From Medakamo hakoo (lineage: Eukaryota > Chlorophyta > Trebouxiophyceae > Coccomyxaceae), in NCBI GenBank assembly GCA_026636295.1, contig CP089456.1:248001-312000 (forward strand): a stretch of DNA of 64,000 bases, read 5' to 3'. Below, piece after piece: positions 48,744 through 59,304 of this stretch. Position numbers and translations under genes: made by a program. The number at the start of each line of letters is the position of its first letter. Position 1 is the first letter of the stretch. The notes below the pieces were generated by a model, which saw nothing but the letters and a program-made list of their open reading frames with translations, was not told the DNA's origin and searched no databases.

Positions 48744-51700
48744 ATGGACCGCCGCCCGGCCGTCACCAACGGCGAGTGGCGCACCAAGGGCCTGACGGTG
48801 TTGAGCGCCCGCCCTGAGGTGGGCGAGACGGGCGGGCCGCCGACCGGCGCGGACGTGTGCAAGGTGAGTCTTTTTGTTTCGCCGCCTGACTCCTCGCCCG
48901 CCGCCCGTCGTCAAAAAATGAAAGGGCCGCCCGCCCGGTGCCAGACCCTGCACCAGCCCGCCTCCCGCTCCACTGGTGCCGTGAGCCACGCAATGCCACG
49001 GCCTGTGTGCGGGGATGGGGGCCGTCGTGCTGCCCGATGCTGCCAAAGCCGAGCGGGGGCGGAAAAACAGCGAGGCGGCGGGCCCGAAACGCCCGGCGGC
49101 CCGACGGCCTCGCCTCGCCCACCGCTCCACCCCGCGCCACCCGCGCCGCCCTCCCTCTCTCATCTCCACCCATTCCCATCTCCCCCCTTCTCTTGCCCAC
49201 ACCCTTAGATCCACCCCATCGACCCTGAAGACTACTTCGACCTGGTGGCCTTGCTGCACCAGCGGTTCTCCAACAACAAAAACAACAATAACCCAAAAGT
49301 TTCCAACCAGTCCGGCGCGCTCGTCGCCGTGCTCCGCGCCACGCAGCTGTGGCCGGACAAGTTCAAGAAGGCCGTTTCGTACCTGCAGTTTGCGTCCACC
49401 ACGCACAGCCCGGTCGGCGCGGGCCTGGACGCCTTGTTTGCAAAGGTGCAGGAGGCTGGAGCGGCCGCCGGCCCCAACCCCATCCTGCCCGTCCTGGCCA
49501 CCGCGTCCGTCGACCGCGTCGACCGCACCCTGCGGGGCCTGACCTCCAAGATCGTCCAGATGTCCGACCACCACACTGCCTGGATCACTGTGTGCCGGAC
49601 GACTGGCCGCCCGCTCCTGCTCCTGCCTGCTGCTCTCAAGTTTCAGTACGACGCGGGCCTCGCCGACTCGTTCGTCCTACGGTCGTTGGACCGCCGCCGC
49701 CTCCTGGACGCCCTGGACGCGGCCGCCCGCGGCGGCGGCGGCGGCTACGTCCTAGGCACCCTGCCGGACGTCAAAGAACCCGCGGAAGAGGGCTTGGACG
49801 CCGCGGCAAAGGACTCGGACGCCGAAGACCCTGGCAAAGAAGAAGAAGACCGGGTGGAAGCGGAGCTTGCTTTGGCCGCGGCCGAGGACGCTGGCGGGTC
49901 CGGGTCCAGCGGCAGTGGTGAGGCCGTCGGCAGTGGTGCTGGCGTCCTGGCCCCGGGCGGCGGCGGCGGCGGCGGCGCTGGTGTTCCGGCCCCGAGCGGC
50001 GGCGGCGGCGCCGGGGGCGGCGGCGGCAGCGGCGGCGGCGGTGGGGGCCCGCCTCCCGGCAGCGGCGGCGGCGGCACTGACGTGCCGGCCCACGGCGGTG
50101 GCGGTGGGGGCCTGCCTCCCGGCGGCGGCGGCGGTGGCGGCGCTGGAGTTCTGGCCCACGGCGGCGGCGGCGGCGGCGGCGGTCCGGGCCTGCCTCCCGG
50201 CGGCGGCGGCGGTGGCGGCGGCGGCGGGCCCGCACACCGCGCGGGTCTGGGCGCGCCGCACCCACCACCACCACCACCACCACCACCACCACCACCACCT
50301 GGCCCGGCGGCCGCCCCTCACCAAGGACCCTTCGACTTCTTTGAGGAGTGCCTGCGCGACGCTGCTGGGTTGACGCCGGGCGCGCACTCCCTGCACAAGC
50401 GCATGACGGACGACCCCGCCGGCAACGCCATGCTGGTGGACGCCGACTGGGCGGCCGCGTTCCACGCGCTGGCGCTGGTGCGTTCGTACACGACGACGGC
50501 GGCACTGCTCGCGCCCGCCATCTCCCGCCTGCTGGAGGCGGGCCATGGTGAGCGGGCGGGGCGCTTGATGGCGGAGTTTGCTGCCGTGCAGCGCGTGCAG
50601 GGCGACCTTGTGGACGCCTTGCGCGCCGCGGCCCTGCGCGTTCGTGCGCCCGACGGCGGCGCGTTCCCCGCGCTTGGCCAGGGCTTCAACATCCTCATCC
50701 TGGCGCTTGACGACGGGGACGCCGGCCTGCGCTCCAAGCTGGTCGGGCTGATCTCCGCGGGCCTGCCCAACAACGCTGAGGTCCTGGAGCGCATGCGGGA
50801 CGAGGCGGTGCGGCATTGGAGCGAGCAGCTCGCTTCGGCCCCGGGCCGCCCCGCCGGCCCGGCCGCGGCGGCGGCGGTGGACGCAGTCATCAAGGATCCC
50901 CCGAGCGAGCCGGTCGCCTTCATCGCCGACCACACCCTGACGGCCATTCTGGCTTTGGAGGGCCTGCTGCAGGCGGGCGCGGCGTCCTTCTTCACGGAAG
51001 CTGCCCCGTTTCACACCGAAAAGACTCTGGCGCTCGCCTCCATCTCCGAACAGTTTGAAACTCTGTTGGAAGAACTGGAGAGCCGTCGCAACGTGGACGA
51101 CCCTGTCGTCAAGGCGCTGGTCGCCGACACGGGCTTGGATTACGCGGCGAAGCAGTTGGCGGCCTACTTTTTCTACCTGCGCGAGAAGGAAAGGGTTGGG
51201 ACCTCCGAAACAAACCCCCTGGTCGTTACGCCCGTCCTGCGCGAGTCGGATGCTTGCGAGATCGAGCTAGTGCAATATGGGACGCCCTCCACGTTCAAGC
51301 AGAACTACCTGTGTCGCTCCCTGTGCCTGATGGCACAGGCCATGTGCGAGACGTGGGAGCCGCCCCTGCACGTCCGCGTCGATCCGAGCGTCCACTACAT
51401 CGGGACTGTTTTTGCCCCACCGGGCTGCGACGTCTCCGCCATCGTCGAAAAGCACCCTTTAGCACAGGCCGGCATCTGCAAGCACGGCGTCGGCGTCATG
51501 TCTGCCGGGGACCGCGCCTACCGCAACGGGGACGTGAGCCGCGGTGTCCACGCCTGGCTGGACAAACACGACGGCCACCTTGTTTTTGCGACGGTGGAGC
51601 GCACGACGGCGGAGGCGGCGGCCAAGGGCGAGGGTGTCATTTTCGCGGCCGCGCTGCCCGAACGGTCGCATGGTGAGGAAGCCATGAAAACTGAGTCCCA

Positions 51701-52673
51701 GGACATCGCCAAGAAGCTGACGGCTGGGCTGCCGATGCCCCGGGCCAAGGGGTTTGAGCGGAACGGGCCGGTCGTGGCGGGCGTGGTCGCGCCGCTCTCG
51801 TCGGACTCGACGCCGGCCACCGAAGCGGCCGTCATTGAGTACGCCTCCAACCGCTCCTGCGCGTCCATCATGGGCACGCTGGCCCAGATCCCGCCTTTTG
51901 CGATCATGCGCTCCAAACTGGACCGAGCGCTGGGCCAGCCGGCCTCCTATCCGTCTCGTGCGACGATGGCTGGCGAGGAGGTGTACCACGCGGTGTCCGC
52001 CGCGGCGGAGCGCGCTGAACAGGGCGGCCAGCCCTGGTGCACGGACGACGACGCCCTGGCCCGCTTTGCGCCCCGGGTTGCGGAAGCCTTCCAAACAGAC
52101 GCCGAGAGCCCTGGAGAGGACGGCCGTCCTGCTGCTCCGCCGGGTTTCACCGTCGTCCCTCTACACACGCTGGCCATCATTTCGCCCGACAAAAACCGGG
52201 TGCGCGGCTTCATCCACTGGCGCCTGCACGACGCGCCCGACCTGCGCGGGGCGTTGGAGGCCGGCCTGCCCATCCCCGACTCAGTGCCCGTCTTTGCTGC
52301 TTCGGTGATGGGCGCCGACACGGTGAAAGCCCTGCAGCTGTGCTGCCGTCTCTTTGGCGAGAAATTTGAGTGGGGCCAGGTCGAGTCGGCCGAGCGCGTC
52401 CTCGATCGCGTCCACGGCCAGCACGACTGGCTGCTGCGCATTGTTTACTACTCCCACTCCGTGCCTGACGACAACGTGCTGCTGTCGACGCTGGCCACGC
52501 CTGACGGCAAGGAGCCCGAGTCGGCGTCATTCCGGCTCGCGCCTGTGGTCACACTGCCTTTCCGGGTTTTCGCGGCTGACCAGCAGAAGCGGAACAGGGA
52601 CGTGTTTCCCCCCCCGCCCAAGGCCACGGCCGCGGGCCTCGCCGCCCGTTTTACCGCCACCGGCCGTGGATGA
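48744..52673 (+). CDS. Large orphan protein with Gly-rich centre
   Basis: Two exons (48744-48863, 49209-52673; 345-bp intron with a TAG acceptor) give 1194 aa. I recognise no family. The N-terminal part (about 41-270) is folded-looking: IHPIDPEDYFDLVALLHQRF, LWPDKFKKAVSYLQFA, SVDRVDRTLRGLTSKIVQMS. Residues about 274-407 are a Gly/Pro/Ala-rich, repeat-built linker ending in a Pro run. The C-terminal 790 residues look globular: helices to about 700, then a Cys- and aromatic-containing part with FKQNYLCRSLCLMAQAM, VHYIGTVFAPPGC and HTLAIISPDKNRVRGFIHWR. There are no membrane helices or signal peptide. Codons after about 50.9 kb look a little less GC-rich than in neighbours. The open frame of 3.5 kb and the clean splice argue it is a real gene. 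Confidence 0.72.
49915..50300 (+). repeat. In-frame Gly-rich minisatellite and (CCA)n run
   Basis: Imperfect units of GGC triplets broken by Pro, Ala, His and Leu codons (protein reads as GGGG blocks with LPPGG, GVLAHGG, VPAPSGG). The block ends in a CCA triplet run at about 50260-50300 that encodes polyproline. It stays in frame throughout the orphan gene. Confidence 0.8.
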
Positions 52674-52731
52674 CTGAACCAGTGCCCTAGTGTGTGTACG
52701 TCGGGCGGGTACGCCCGGGCGCGGCCGCGGC

Positions 52732-52732
52732 C

Positions 52733-52770
<38 letters not shown>

Positions 52771-52800
52771 TGCGGCGGCGGCGGCGGCGGCGGCGGCGGC
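52732..52800. repeat. (GGC)n trinucleotide repeat
   Basis: About 69 bp of nearly pure GGC triplets with one interruption (GGTTGC). Confidence 0.9.
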
Positions 52801-52814
52801 AATGTGGGTGGAGA

Positions 52815-52899
52815 GGTGTGTGTGGTGTGTGTGGTGTGCGTGTGTGTGTGGTGTGTGTGTGGTGTGTGTGTGGTGTGTGTGTGGTGTGTGTGTGTGTGT
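52815..52899. repeat. (GT)n microsatellite with GG interruptions
   Basis: About 85 bp of GTGTGTGG-type units directly after the GGC repeat and before the E4 relic. Confidence 0.9.
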
Positions 52900-53395
52900 C
52901 ATGCGCCTGGCCTTCTTTTTTGCTTTTGAGTCCATGGGCGGCGGCGGCGGGGCGAGAGTCGGGATGGATGGAGGCTGGCAGAGGGGAGTGAGGGAGGTGG
53001 CAGAGAGGGTGCTGAGGTCGAGCCCGGCCCACACTCCCGCTGCACCGCGAGAGACAAGAGACTTGCGGTGACCCATGCAGCCGCCCAGCCGGCCGGCTGC
53101 CGCGCGCCCGCCGCGCGCGGCAGTCGCGCCATCCAGGCTGTCCAGTTTGCGAGGTCGGCCGCCCGCTGCGGCGCCGTCGTCCTCCTCGCGCGCGCCGGCG
53201 GCGGCGGCGGCGCGTCGGCGTCGACCGGCGCAACTGGCCACCACCACCACCACCACCACCCCCGCCCATCCTCGCCCCACTCGCCGCCCCGCGGGTGCAT
53301 CATCCGCGGCTGGGCCCGGCCCGCCTCGCTGACGAAGTCCGGTCGCTGGCCACCCGCCCCCACTACTGAGGGCGGCCGACGCGGCGGCCGCGGGC

Positions 53396-55113
53396 GTGGC
53401 CGCTGAGCGCGGCGGCCACACGCCGGCGGGCGCGGCCGCCCGGGCCCCAGCCGCCGAACTGCGGCGGGCCATTGAATCCACGCGCGCCTACCCGGCCCTG
53501 GTCATGGTCGCCGTGCGCGACAAGGACGCAGCCGCCCGGGCGGTCGCGTTCTGGCGCCTGGCGTCGGCGTGGCATCTGCGCGAGGCGTCGCCGTCGGTCG
53601 CGGCCGGTGGGGGCCGGTCGCGGTCGCGGGAGCGGGAGCGGGGCCGGTCGCCGACCGGTCACCGCCCTCGCCCGCCTGGCGGTGCTTGCCCGAAGCCCTG
53701 CTCACAGACATGGTCGACATCCTGCGCTCCATCCCGGGGGATGCCCTGGACGCCGCCGCCGCCGGTGTGGGCGGCGCGCCGGCGGAGATCGTCAACCTGG
53801 TCGTCGTGCTCGTCGCGTCGCCCGGCCACGTCCGCAACCCGTTCGCCCGCGCCCAGCTGGCCCAGCTGCTCCACGACTGGCTGCTCCCCGGCGCGCAGGC
53901 GGACGGCGGCGACGTCCGGGCCGCCGCGGCCGCGCCACCTTCGGGCGCCGTGGCGGCCGTCGTCGCGGCCGACCCGCTCGCGCGCGCGCGCACCCCGTCC
54001 CGTCCCTCATGACCCTGTACGCCGACATCGAGCACACCGCCCGCCACACGGCGTTCGTGGAAACGTTTGGCGTGCGCCTGGCTGTGTCCCGGGTCCTGGA
54101 CCACCTGTGGACGCTACCGGCGCACCGGGCGACGTGGCGGGCGACGGCGGCGGCAGGCGTGGCGAGCGCGCGCGTCGAGGCTGGGCGGGCGGCGTCCCCT
54201 GACGACTCCCCGTCCCAGCCGCCCACCATCGTCGGCGCGCGCCCTACGTCGCCGAGTCCACCTACGGCCGGTTCATGCACTTCTTGGCCACGGACGCGAT
54301 GTACCTGCTGGACGACGCGGTGGAACGCCTGGCCAAGGGTGGCCGACCACGGCAAAGCGGCCGCGGACGCGGCCGCGTGGGCGGCGCTGCCCGCCGCGAC
54401 GCGGGAGGAGAAAGAGGCGGCCGCGCGCGAGCACGCCCAAGCCATTCCGGGCTACCTGGACCTGGCATCGGCGTGCATCGACACCATCGGCTTCACCGCC
54501 GCCGACCCGGCCACCGCCGCGCCCTGGCTGTCCCGCTGTATGGCCAGCCGAGTCGCGGACACCCTCACCTCTTGCCTGAAACACCTGGCCGGGCCGGGCC
54601 GGTCCAAGCTGAAGGTGGCCGACCCGGACGCCCTGCACTGGCGGCCCAAAGACATGCCGGCATCGTTGGCGGCGGTGTACGTCAATTCGGTGCGCGCGGC
54701 GGCGCGGGGCGGGCGGCGACGCCGGCCGCGCGGCGGCGGCCGCGGCGCTCGCACTGGACGACCGCTCCTTCTGGCCCGGCCTCATCCCCGCCGCCGTCGA
54801 AGTCCTGGCCGCCTTTGACCTGCTGTCGGAAGCGGACCTGGCCACGCTCGCTGCGCTGGGCGACGACGCGGCGGCCGCCGCGTCCGGCGCCGCGGCCGCC
54901 GCGGCGTGGGTGTACGGTTGCGGTGTGGGTGTGTGGTTGCGGGCAGAAAAAAAAACCCACTCGCGCACACGCGCGCCGCCCTTTCCCCATCCCAACAGGA
55001 CGCCGCTGACCATGGCGGACGTCATCCCGCAGCCGGCGCTCAAGGCGCGGATCGCAGCGTGGCGGGCGGAGCGGCGGGCTCAAGCCGGGAAGAGAGGGAG
55101 GGAGTGGGAGTGA
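53396..55113 (+). pseudogene. Broken UFD2/UBE4-type (E4) ubiquitin ligase gene
   Basis: Successive pieces in different frames match the UFD2 core in the right order: FWRLASAWHLREA; CLPEALLTDMVDILRSIP with VRNPFARAQLAQLLHDWLLP; SLMTLYADIEHTARHTAFVE with LDHLWTLPAHRATW; YGRFMHFLATDAMYLLDDAV; LAALPAATREEK-type Ala/Glu helix with IPGYLDLASACIDTIGF; SFWPGLIPAAVEVLAAFDLL. The frame changes at least five times (near 53.63, 53.98, 54.24, 54.34 and 54.71 kb). The U-box is nearly gone: LAALGDDAAA is followed, across a possible intron, only by its last part (RTPLTMADVIPQPALKARI). About 350 residues expected at the N-terminus are also missing. UFD2 elongates ubiquitin chains. It is either a decaying host gene or a badly assembled one; the conserved wording between breaks makes recent decay or sequence error plausible. 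Confidence 0.7.
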
Positions 55114-55197
55114 GGCGGGATGGATGGATGGGATGGAGAGCGGTGGGGATGGAGAGAAGTGTGTGTGTGTATGTGTGTGTGTTGGGTGTGTGTGTAT

Positions 55198-55244
<47 letters not shown>

Positions 55245-55430
55245 GTGCGCGTGCGTCCGTGTTTTGCTTCATGCAAGACAGCCCCCCCCAAAAACAAAAA
55301 AACAGCTGCGCGTCTCTCACACCCCAAACACGCGCGCTGAAGCGGGTCGCGCGGTTTTTTCGAGAGACCGCCACCACCCCCTCTTACCTCATCTCCCGCC
55401 ACCACGCACATCCCGCTGCGAGCTTTGACG
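55114..55430. other. Gap with GT repeat and short A/T runs
   Basis: Between the E4 relic and the next gene. It holds the GT microsatellite listed separately, an A-run near 55293-55300 and a T6 run at 55355-55360. No gene is supported. Confidence 0.5.
55159..55252. repeat. (GT)n microsatellite
   Basis: About 94 bp of GT units with few interruptions (GTATGT, GTTGGG, TATTGT, GCGC), immediately after the E4 relic. Confidence 0.9.
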
Positions 55431-58400
55431 ATGGTCAACCACAAGAAAAAGTGCGTTTATTGTGGGATGGGGGCGGGTGGAGGCCGCGGTCGGCCGCGCG
55501 CCATAGGCGCCGGCTCGAATTGCAGGACAGCCGGCGCAAGCTTTGCATTTCGCGCCGTCGGGGAGCCGTGCCTGCACGTCGCGCCATGCCACGCCTGTGT
55601 CTGGAAGAACACATGCGTGAGATGAGTTTTTTGCGTCGAAGTGGCGCCATTGTGCGCGCGCGCGCCGCGCTTTTTGTGTTGGCGTGGAGGCCTTTGCGCG
55701 AAAAAAACAAAAACGCTCGGCGCGCGATGAGACATCGCCCGTCGCCGCGGTGAGGAAAGCCCCGCTCTCCTCCTTCCGCCCCTTGCAATGCGTGGCCAAG
55801 ACGCATTGCTTGGGGGCGGGTGTGTGGAGGCACGATGTTGTGAGGGTGTTTGGTCACCCACCGGCGCCGGCCGGGAGCAGATGCCTCGTCCCAAGCCGCA
55901 GAGTTTGAGACGGCGTCCACACCCCCCAAAAAAAAAAACGCGGGTCGGGCGCGCCCTCGCTTCCGGGCGCCGGACGAGGGCGCGCCCGGCGCGGCGTCCC
56001 GAGCGCCCTGCGCCTGGACGCCCGCCACGCTGTGTGACCGTCCCGGCCGTCGCCGGCGACCGTGTGGTGTGACGCGTGAAGGGCGGGAGGAGGGAGGGAG
56101 CAGTGTGGCGTCAAATTCGCGAGCGCCCTGCTCGCGCACGCTCGCCTTTTTCCCTCCTCCCCGCCCTGCTGCTCGCCCTGGCACGCCCACAGCGTGGTGC
56201 AAGGTGCTGGCTTTTGGTGTGGCGTGGTTGTGTGGGCGTGTGCGCTCTGCATGGAACGGCGCACGGGTGGAAAAGGGACTCGACACGCTCGCTCGACCCC
56301 CGTCCGTCTCACCATTCCCCCCTCCCTCCCTCCCTCCCTTCCCCCCCCCCCCCCCTCCTCCGCCCTCTCACTCATCCAGGCGCAAGGCCGTCTTCGATGA
56401 GGAGGCAGCCAAGAAGGCGAAGCCTTTTTTTGACCGTCTTCGGTCGGCGCCCGGCGCCGCGGCCGGGCCGCCGCCCGCCCCGGCGGCCGACGCCGGGACG
56501 CCGGCGCTCGTCGCCGCGGCCGGGCCGCCGCCTGCCCAGACCGCCGCGGCCGGGCCGCCGCCCGCCCAGGCGGCCGTCGCCGGGCCGCCCGCGCCCGGCG
56601 CCGCTCCCACCACCGCCGCGCCGCCGGCCGCGCCCGCCCTGGCCGGCGCCGGCCTGTCGTCCGCGCGTGCCCTGGTCGTCGCCGGGGCGCCGGCGCCCGT
56701 CTCCGCGGCCGGGCCGCAGCCCGCCCCGGCGGCCGTCGCCGGGGCGCCGGTGCCCGTCTCCGCGGCCGGGCCGCCGCCCGCCCCGGCGGCCGTCGCCGGG
56801 GCGCCGGCGCCCGTCTCCGCGGCCGGGCCGCCGCCCGCTCCGGCGGCCGTCGCCGGGCCGGCCGCGCCCGGCGCCGCTCCCACCACCACCGCGCCGTCGG
56901 CCGCGCCCGGCCTCGTCGCCGCCGGCCCGTCGGCCGCGCCCGCCCTGGCCGGCGCCGGCCCGTCGTCCGTTCCCGGCTCCACCTCCGGCACGCCGCCGTC
57001 GTCCACCGGCCACTCCGCCCGGCGCGGCCAGGCGGACCGTTTCCCCTCCATCCCGGCGTTCGTGTCCGTGAGCACGATTCTGTCCCAGGACGAAGCGTAC
57101 TTTGCGGCGGGCAACCGCAAGCGCACGGACTGCCTCCAGCCGGTGACGGACCGCGACGACTACCACCTCGCGCAGGCGTTCGGTTGGCTGGAACGCCTGC
57201 GGGCGTATGCGCTGACGCCGGGCGCCGACCCGGCCCGCGACGCGGCCATGGTCGAGGTTGCCGTGAAAGTGCGCGAACGCGTGCGCCGCATCCAGCCCCC
57301 GCGCGACGCGGCTCCGTCGTGGCCGTGGTCGGCGGACGACGACGAACAAGAGGTCGTCGGCACGACCCGCCTGGTGGCGGTCTCTCACGCCATCGTCAAC
57401 ACGGCCGTGACCGTGTGCAACTACGCCGGCATCCCGCCTGGGTGGGACGCGCCTCACGGCCCAGCCGCCGCCGCGGCCGTGCTGGCCGCCCTGTCTGACG
57501 CCGCCACCCACGCCGTCTCTGTCAAGAACGCCCGCGTCGCCTTTGTGGAAGCCAAGGTGCAGCACCCGGACGACCCGTTCTGGGTGGGCAAGTCGTACAT
57601 CTTCACTCTCGGTACCGCCGGAGCCATGGCCCTGTCCATCCTTGGCCGGCCGCGCTCGACTCCCCAGCTGGAGCGCGACGTCGTCCGCCTGGGCCTGATT
57701 TCCCAGCAGGTCATGGACAAGTACGGCGCGACGGCGGGCGCCACCTTTAACAAGGTGCTGACGGAACGGGCCGCGTCCGGGCCGCCCGGCCATCCGGATG
57801 TCCGCAAGCTGGACACGGGCGAGATGGAGAAGCTTGAGTGCAACAAGCAGTTGGCCTGGTGGGCGCCCGGCCGATGGGCCCGGTCCGACCTGGCCCCGCC
57901 CGACCTGGGCGCGGCGGACCGTCCCAGCAACAAGTCGTTCACGACGCCCTACACGGACATTGTGAAGGCCGTGCTGAAGCGTAAAGCCGACATTAAAGAG
58001 GGCAAGGTGAAGGACGACCGCATCGGCGCGTTCTATCCATACTCGGCCATCCACGAGTTTCTGCGCCGCCTGCCCAATAGCGGCTGGCAAACGCTGCAGG
58101 ACAAAAAAAAGATCAACGACCGCATCTGCAACGCCATCGCGGAGCACCTGAAAGAGGTCCGGGCGAAGAACGCGGCGAAGGGGCCGAGCGAGCGCCCCGA
58201 CCTGCCGCTGGTCGTCCGCGAGACGGACGTGACCGACAAGCTGCGCCGCGCCTACTTCGTCCTGGTCGAGGACTTGCCCGACTCGTACACGGCCGCCCTC
58301 CACCGGATCGCGACGGTCCCTCCCACCAAGAAGGCGGACACGAAGGACCTCTTCATGGACGTCGTGGATGCCCTGCGGGCGCTGAAAGACGCCGGCGGCA

Positions 58401-58699
58401 AAGGCCCGTTCTTTGAAAACACGGCCATCCACGACTTTCTGAAAAACCTGTGCGACCGCGGCTGGGGCGAGCTGGACGACAAAAAAAAGATGAACAAACG
58501 CATCTCCAACGTCATCGCGGACCACGTGAAGAAGATCCGGGCGGAGAACGCGAAGAAGAAGCCGGGCGAGGTCCTCGCCCGGCCGCTGGTCGTCCGTGAG
58601 ACGGACGTGACCGGCAAGGGGGCCAGCTCCCGAATCGGCCTGGCCGAGGACTGCCCGCACGGTGTGGACGCGCACATCCTGCACATCCTGAAACGGTGA
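55431..58699 (+). CDS. Orphan protein with Ala/Pro repeats and a duplicated C-terminal domain
   Basis: Best model is a 20-bp first exon (55431-55450, MVNHKK plus two bases) joined across a 929-bp intron to 56380-58699, giving 779 aa that begin MVNHKKKRKAVFDEEAAKK. The KKKRK could be a nuclear signal. Residues about 30-217 are Ala/Pro/Gly repeats (units like AGPPPAPAAVAG). Residues about 225-525 look globular (DDYHLAQAFGWLERLRAYAL; VSHAIVNTAVTVCNYAGIPP; FWVGKSYIFTLGTAGAMALS). The C-terminus is a tandem duplication of about 120 residues (about 530-653 and 660-779). Both copies share AIHxFL, GWxxLxDKKK, NAIAEH/NVIADH, PLVVRETDVT and a final L-x-E-D-x-P...LH-x-I. No family is recognised. The first exon is less certain than the rest: the short exon and long intron are unlike its neighbours. 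Confidence 0.65.
55451..56379 (+). other. 929-bp intron of the duplicated-domain orphan
   Basis: Begins GTGCGT and ends in a long pyrimidine tract (C-run near 56341-56355) and ATCCAG. It is the longest intron inferred in the window. If unspliced, the first 64 codons would read as a Cys-rich peptide before a stop. No separate gene is supported inside on either strand. Confidence 0.5.
56450..57010 (+). repeat. In-frame Ala/Pro minisatellite
   Basis: Tandem imperfect units of roughly 45-60 bp. They encode AAGPPPAPAAVAG, GAPAPVSAAG, PAAPGAAPTT and similar blocks, some adjacent copies nearly identical at the DNA level (around 56690-56860). Confidence 0.8.
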
Positions 58700-59082
58700 G
58701 CCGCGTGCTGCCTGCATCTGCCTGCATGGGGTGAGGGCATGAGAGAGGGGGGAGGGGGCGGTGATGGCGTGCGTCGACGATGGAGAGACGGGCATGGAGC
58801 AAAAAAAGGGGTGATCCAGGCTAGCACTGGAAGTGTGTGTGTGAGAGAGAGTGTGTGTGTGTGTGTGAATGCATTTCCCTGCCTTGATGACTTCTTGTCG
58901 ACGGCGTCACAGACAGCCAGACCGTGGGCGCGGGCGTGGCGTGAGACAGACGGCGGCGCGCGGGCCGGACACATGAAACAAGGGCGAGCCGAGTGGGTGG
59001 TTGTCATCCACCCTCTCCCAAGTGGTTTGTCCATGTCTCATCAATTTATGTAGCCTCGGAAATGCGCGCTGGTCAACAAGTT
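58700..59082. other. Intergenic stretch before the tRNA
   Basis: About 380 bp with a GT/GA microsatellite at 58832-58867 and an A-run at about 58801-58807. No gene is supported. Sequence directly upstream of the tRNA is comparatively AT-rich (59030-59065). Confidence 0.5.
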
Positions 59083-59289
59083 GGTTCCGTAGCTCAGTTG
59101 GTTCAGAGCGCATGTCTAACACGCCGTCGCAGCATCGATTCGTGCTGGCGGGCTCACCGCATCACACACGGTGAGACCGTCAGTGCTTAGACACTCGAGA
59201 GCACCTCCCTTCAGTGGGATGGACAGTGCCAAACGTTGGAAAAACGTACAGGTCACATGAGGCCCCCGGTTCGAGCCCGGGCGGAGCCA
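59083..59289 (+). tRNA. tRNA-Val (anticodon AAC) with a 132-nt intron
   Basis: The 5' half (59083-59121) has acceptor strand GGTTCCG, D arm GCTC...GAGC, anticodon stem CATGT and loop CTAACA with anticodon AAC. The 3' half (59254-59289) resumes with C, stem ACATG, variable AGGCC, T arm CCCGG-TTCGAGC-CCGGG, acceptor CGGAGCC and discriminator A. All stems pair, with one G-T pair in the acceptor. The intron begins after position 37, the canonical place for nuclear tRNA introns, which a tRNA-splicing endonuclease would remove. At 132 nt it is far longer than the usual 10-60 nt and contains several hairpins. A T-run follows the gene as expected for RNA polymerase III. Confidence 0.85.
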
Positions 59290-59290
59290 G

Positions 59291-59304
59291 TTTTGCTTCT
59301 TTTT
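59291..59304 (+). terminator. RNA polymerase III terminator of the tRNA
   Basis: TTTT at 59291-59294 and a second T5 at 59300-59304 lie directly after the tRNA discriminator base. Confidence 0.75.

Larger units (their letters stand above)
52674..53395. other. Gap of simple repeats and GC-rich sequence before the E4 relic
   Basis: About 720 bp. It contains the GGC and GT microsatellites listed separately. From about 53.07 kb the sequence is GC-rich, with a His/Pro-coding CAC run (53240-53262). The missing N-terminal part of the UFD2-type gene might lie here, but I cannot match any frame to it. Confidence 0.5.

Noticed and set aside
55435-56286. 283-residue minus-strand frame over the orphan gene's intron
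   Set aside because: Arg/Pro/His-rich with no domain and no plausible start context. It looks like non-coding sequence.
59122-59253. A second tRNA inside the tRNA-Val intron
   Set aside because: One hairpin resembles a T arm, but no acceptor stem or other arms pair with it.
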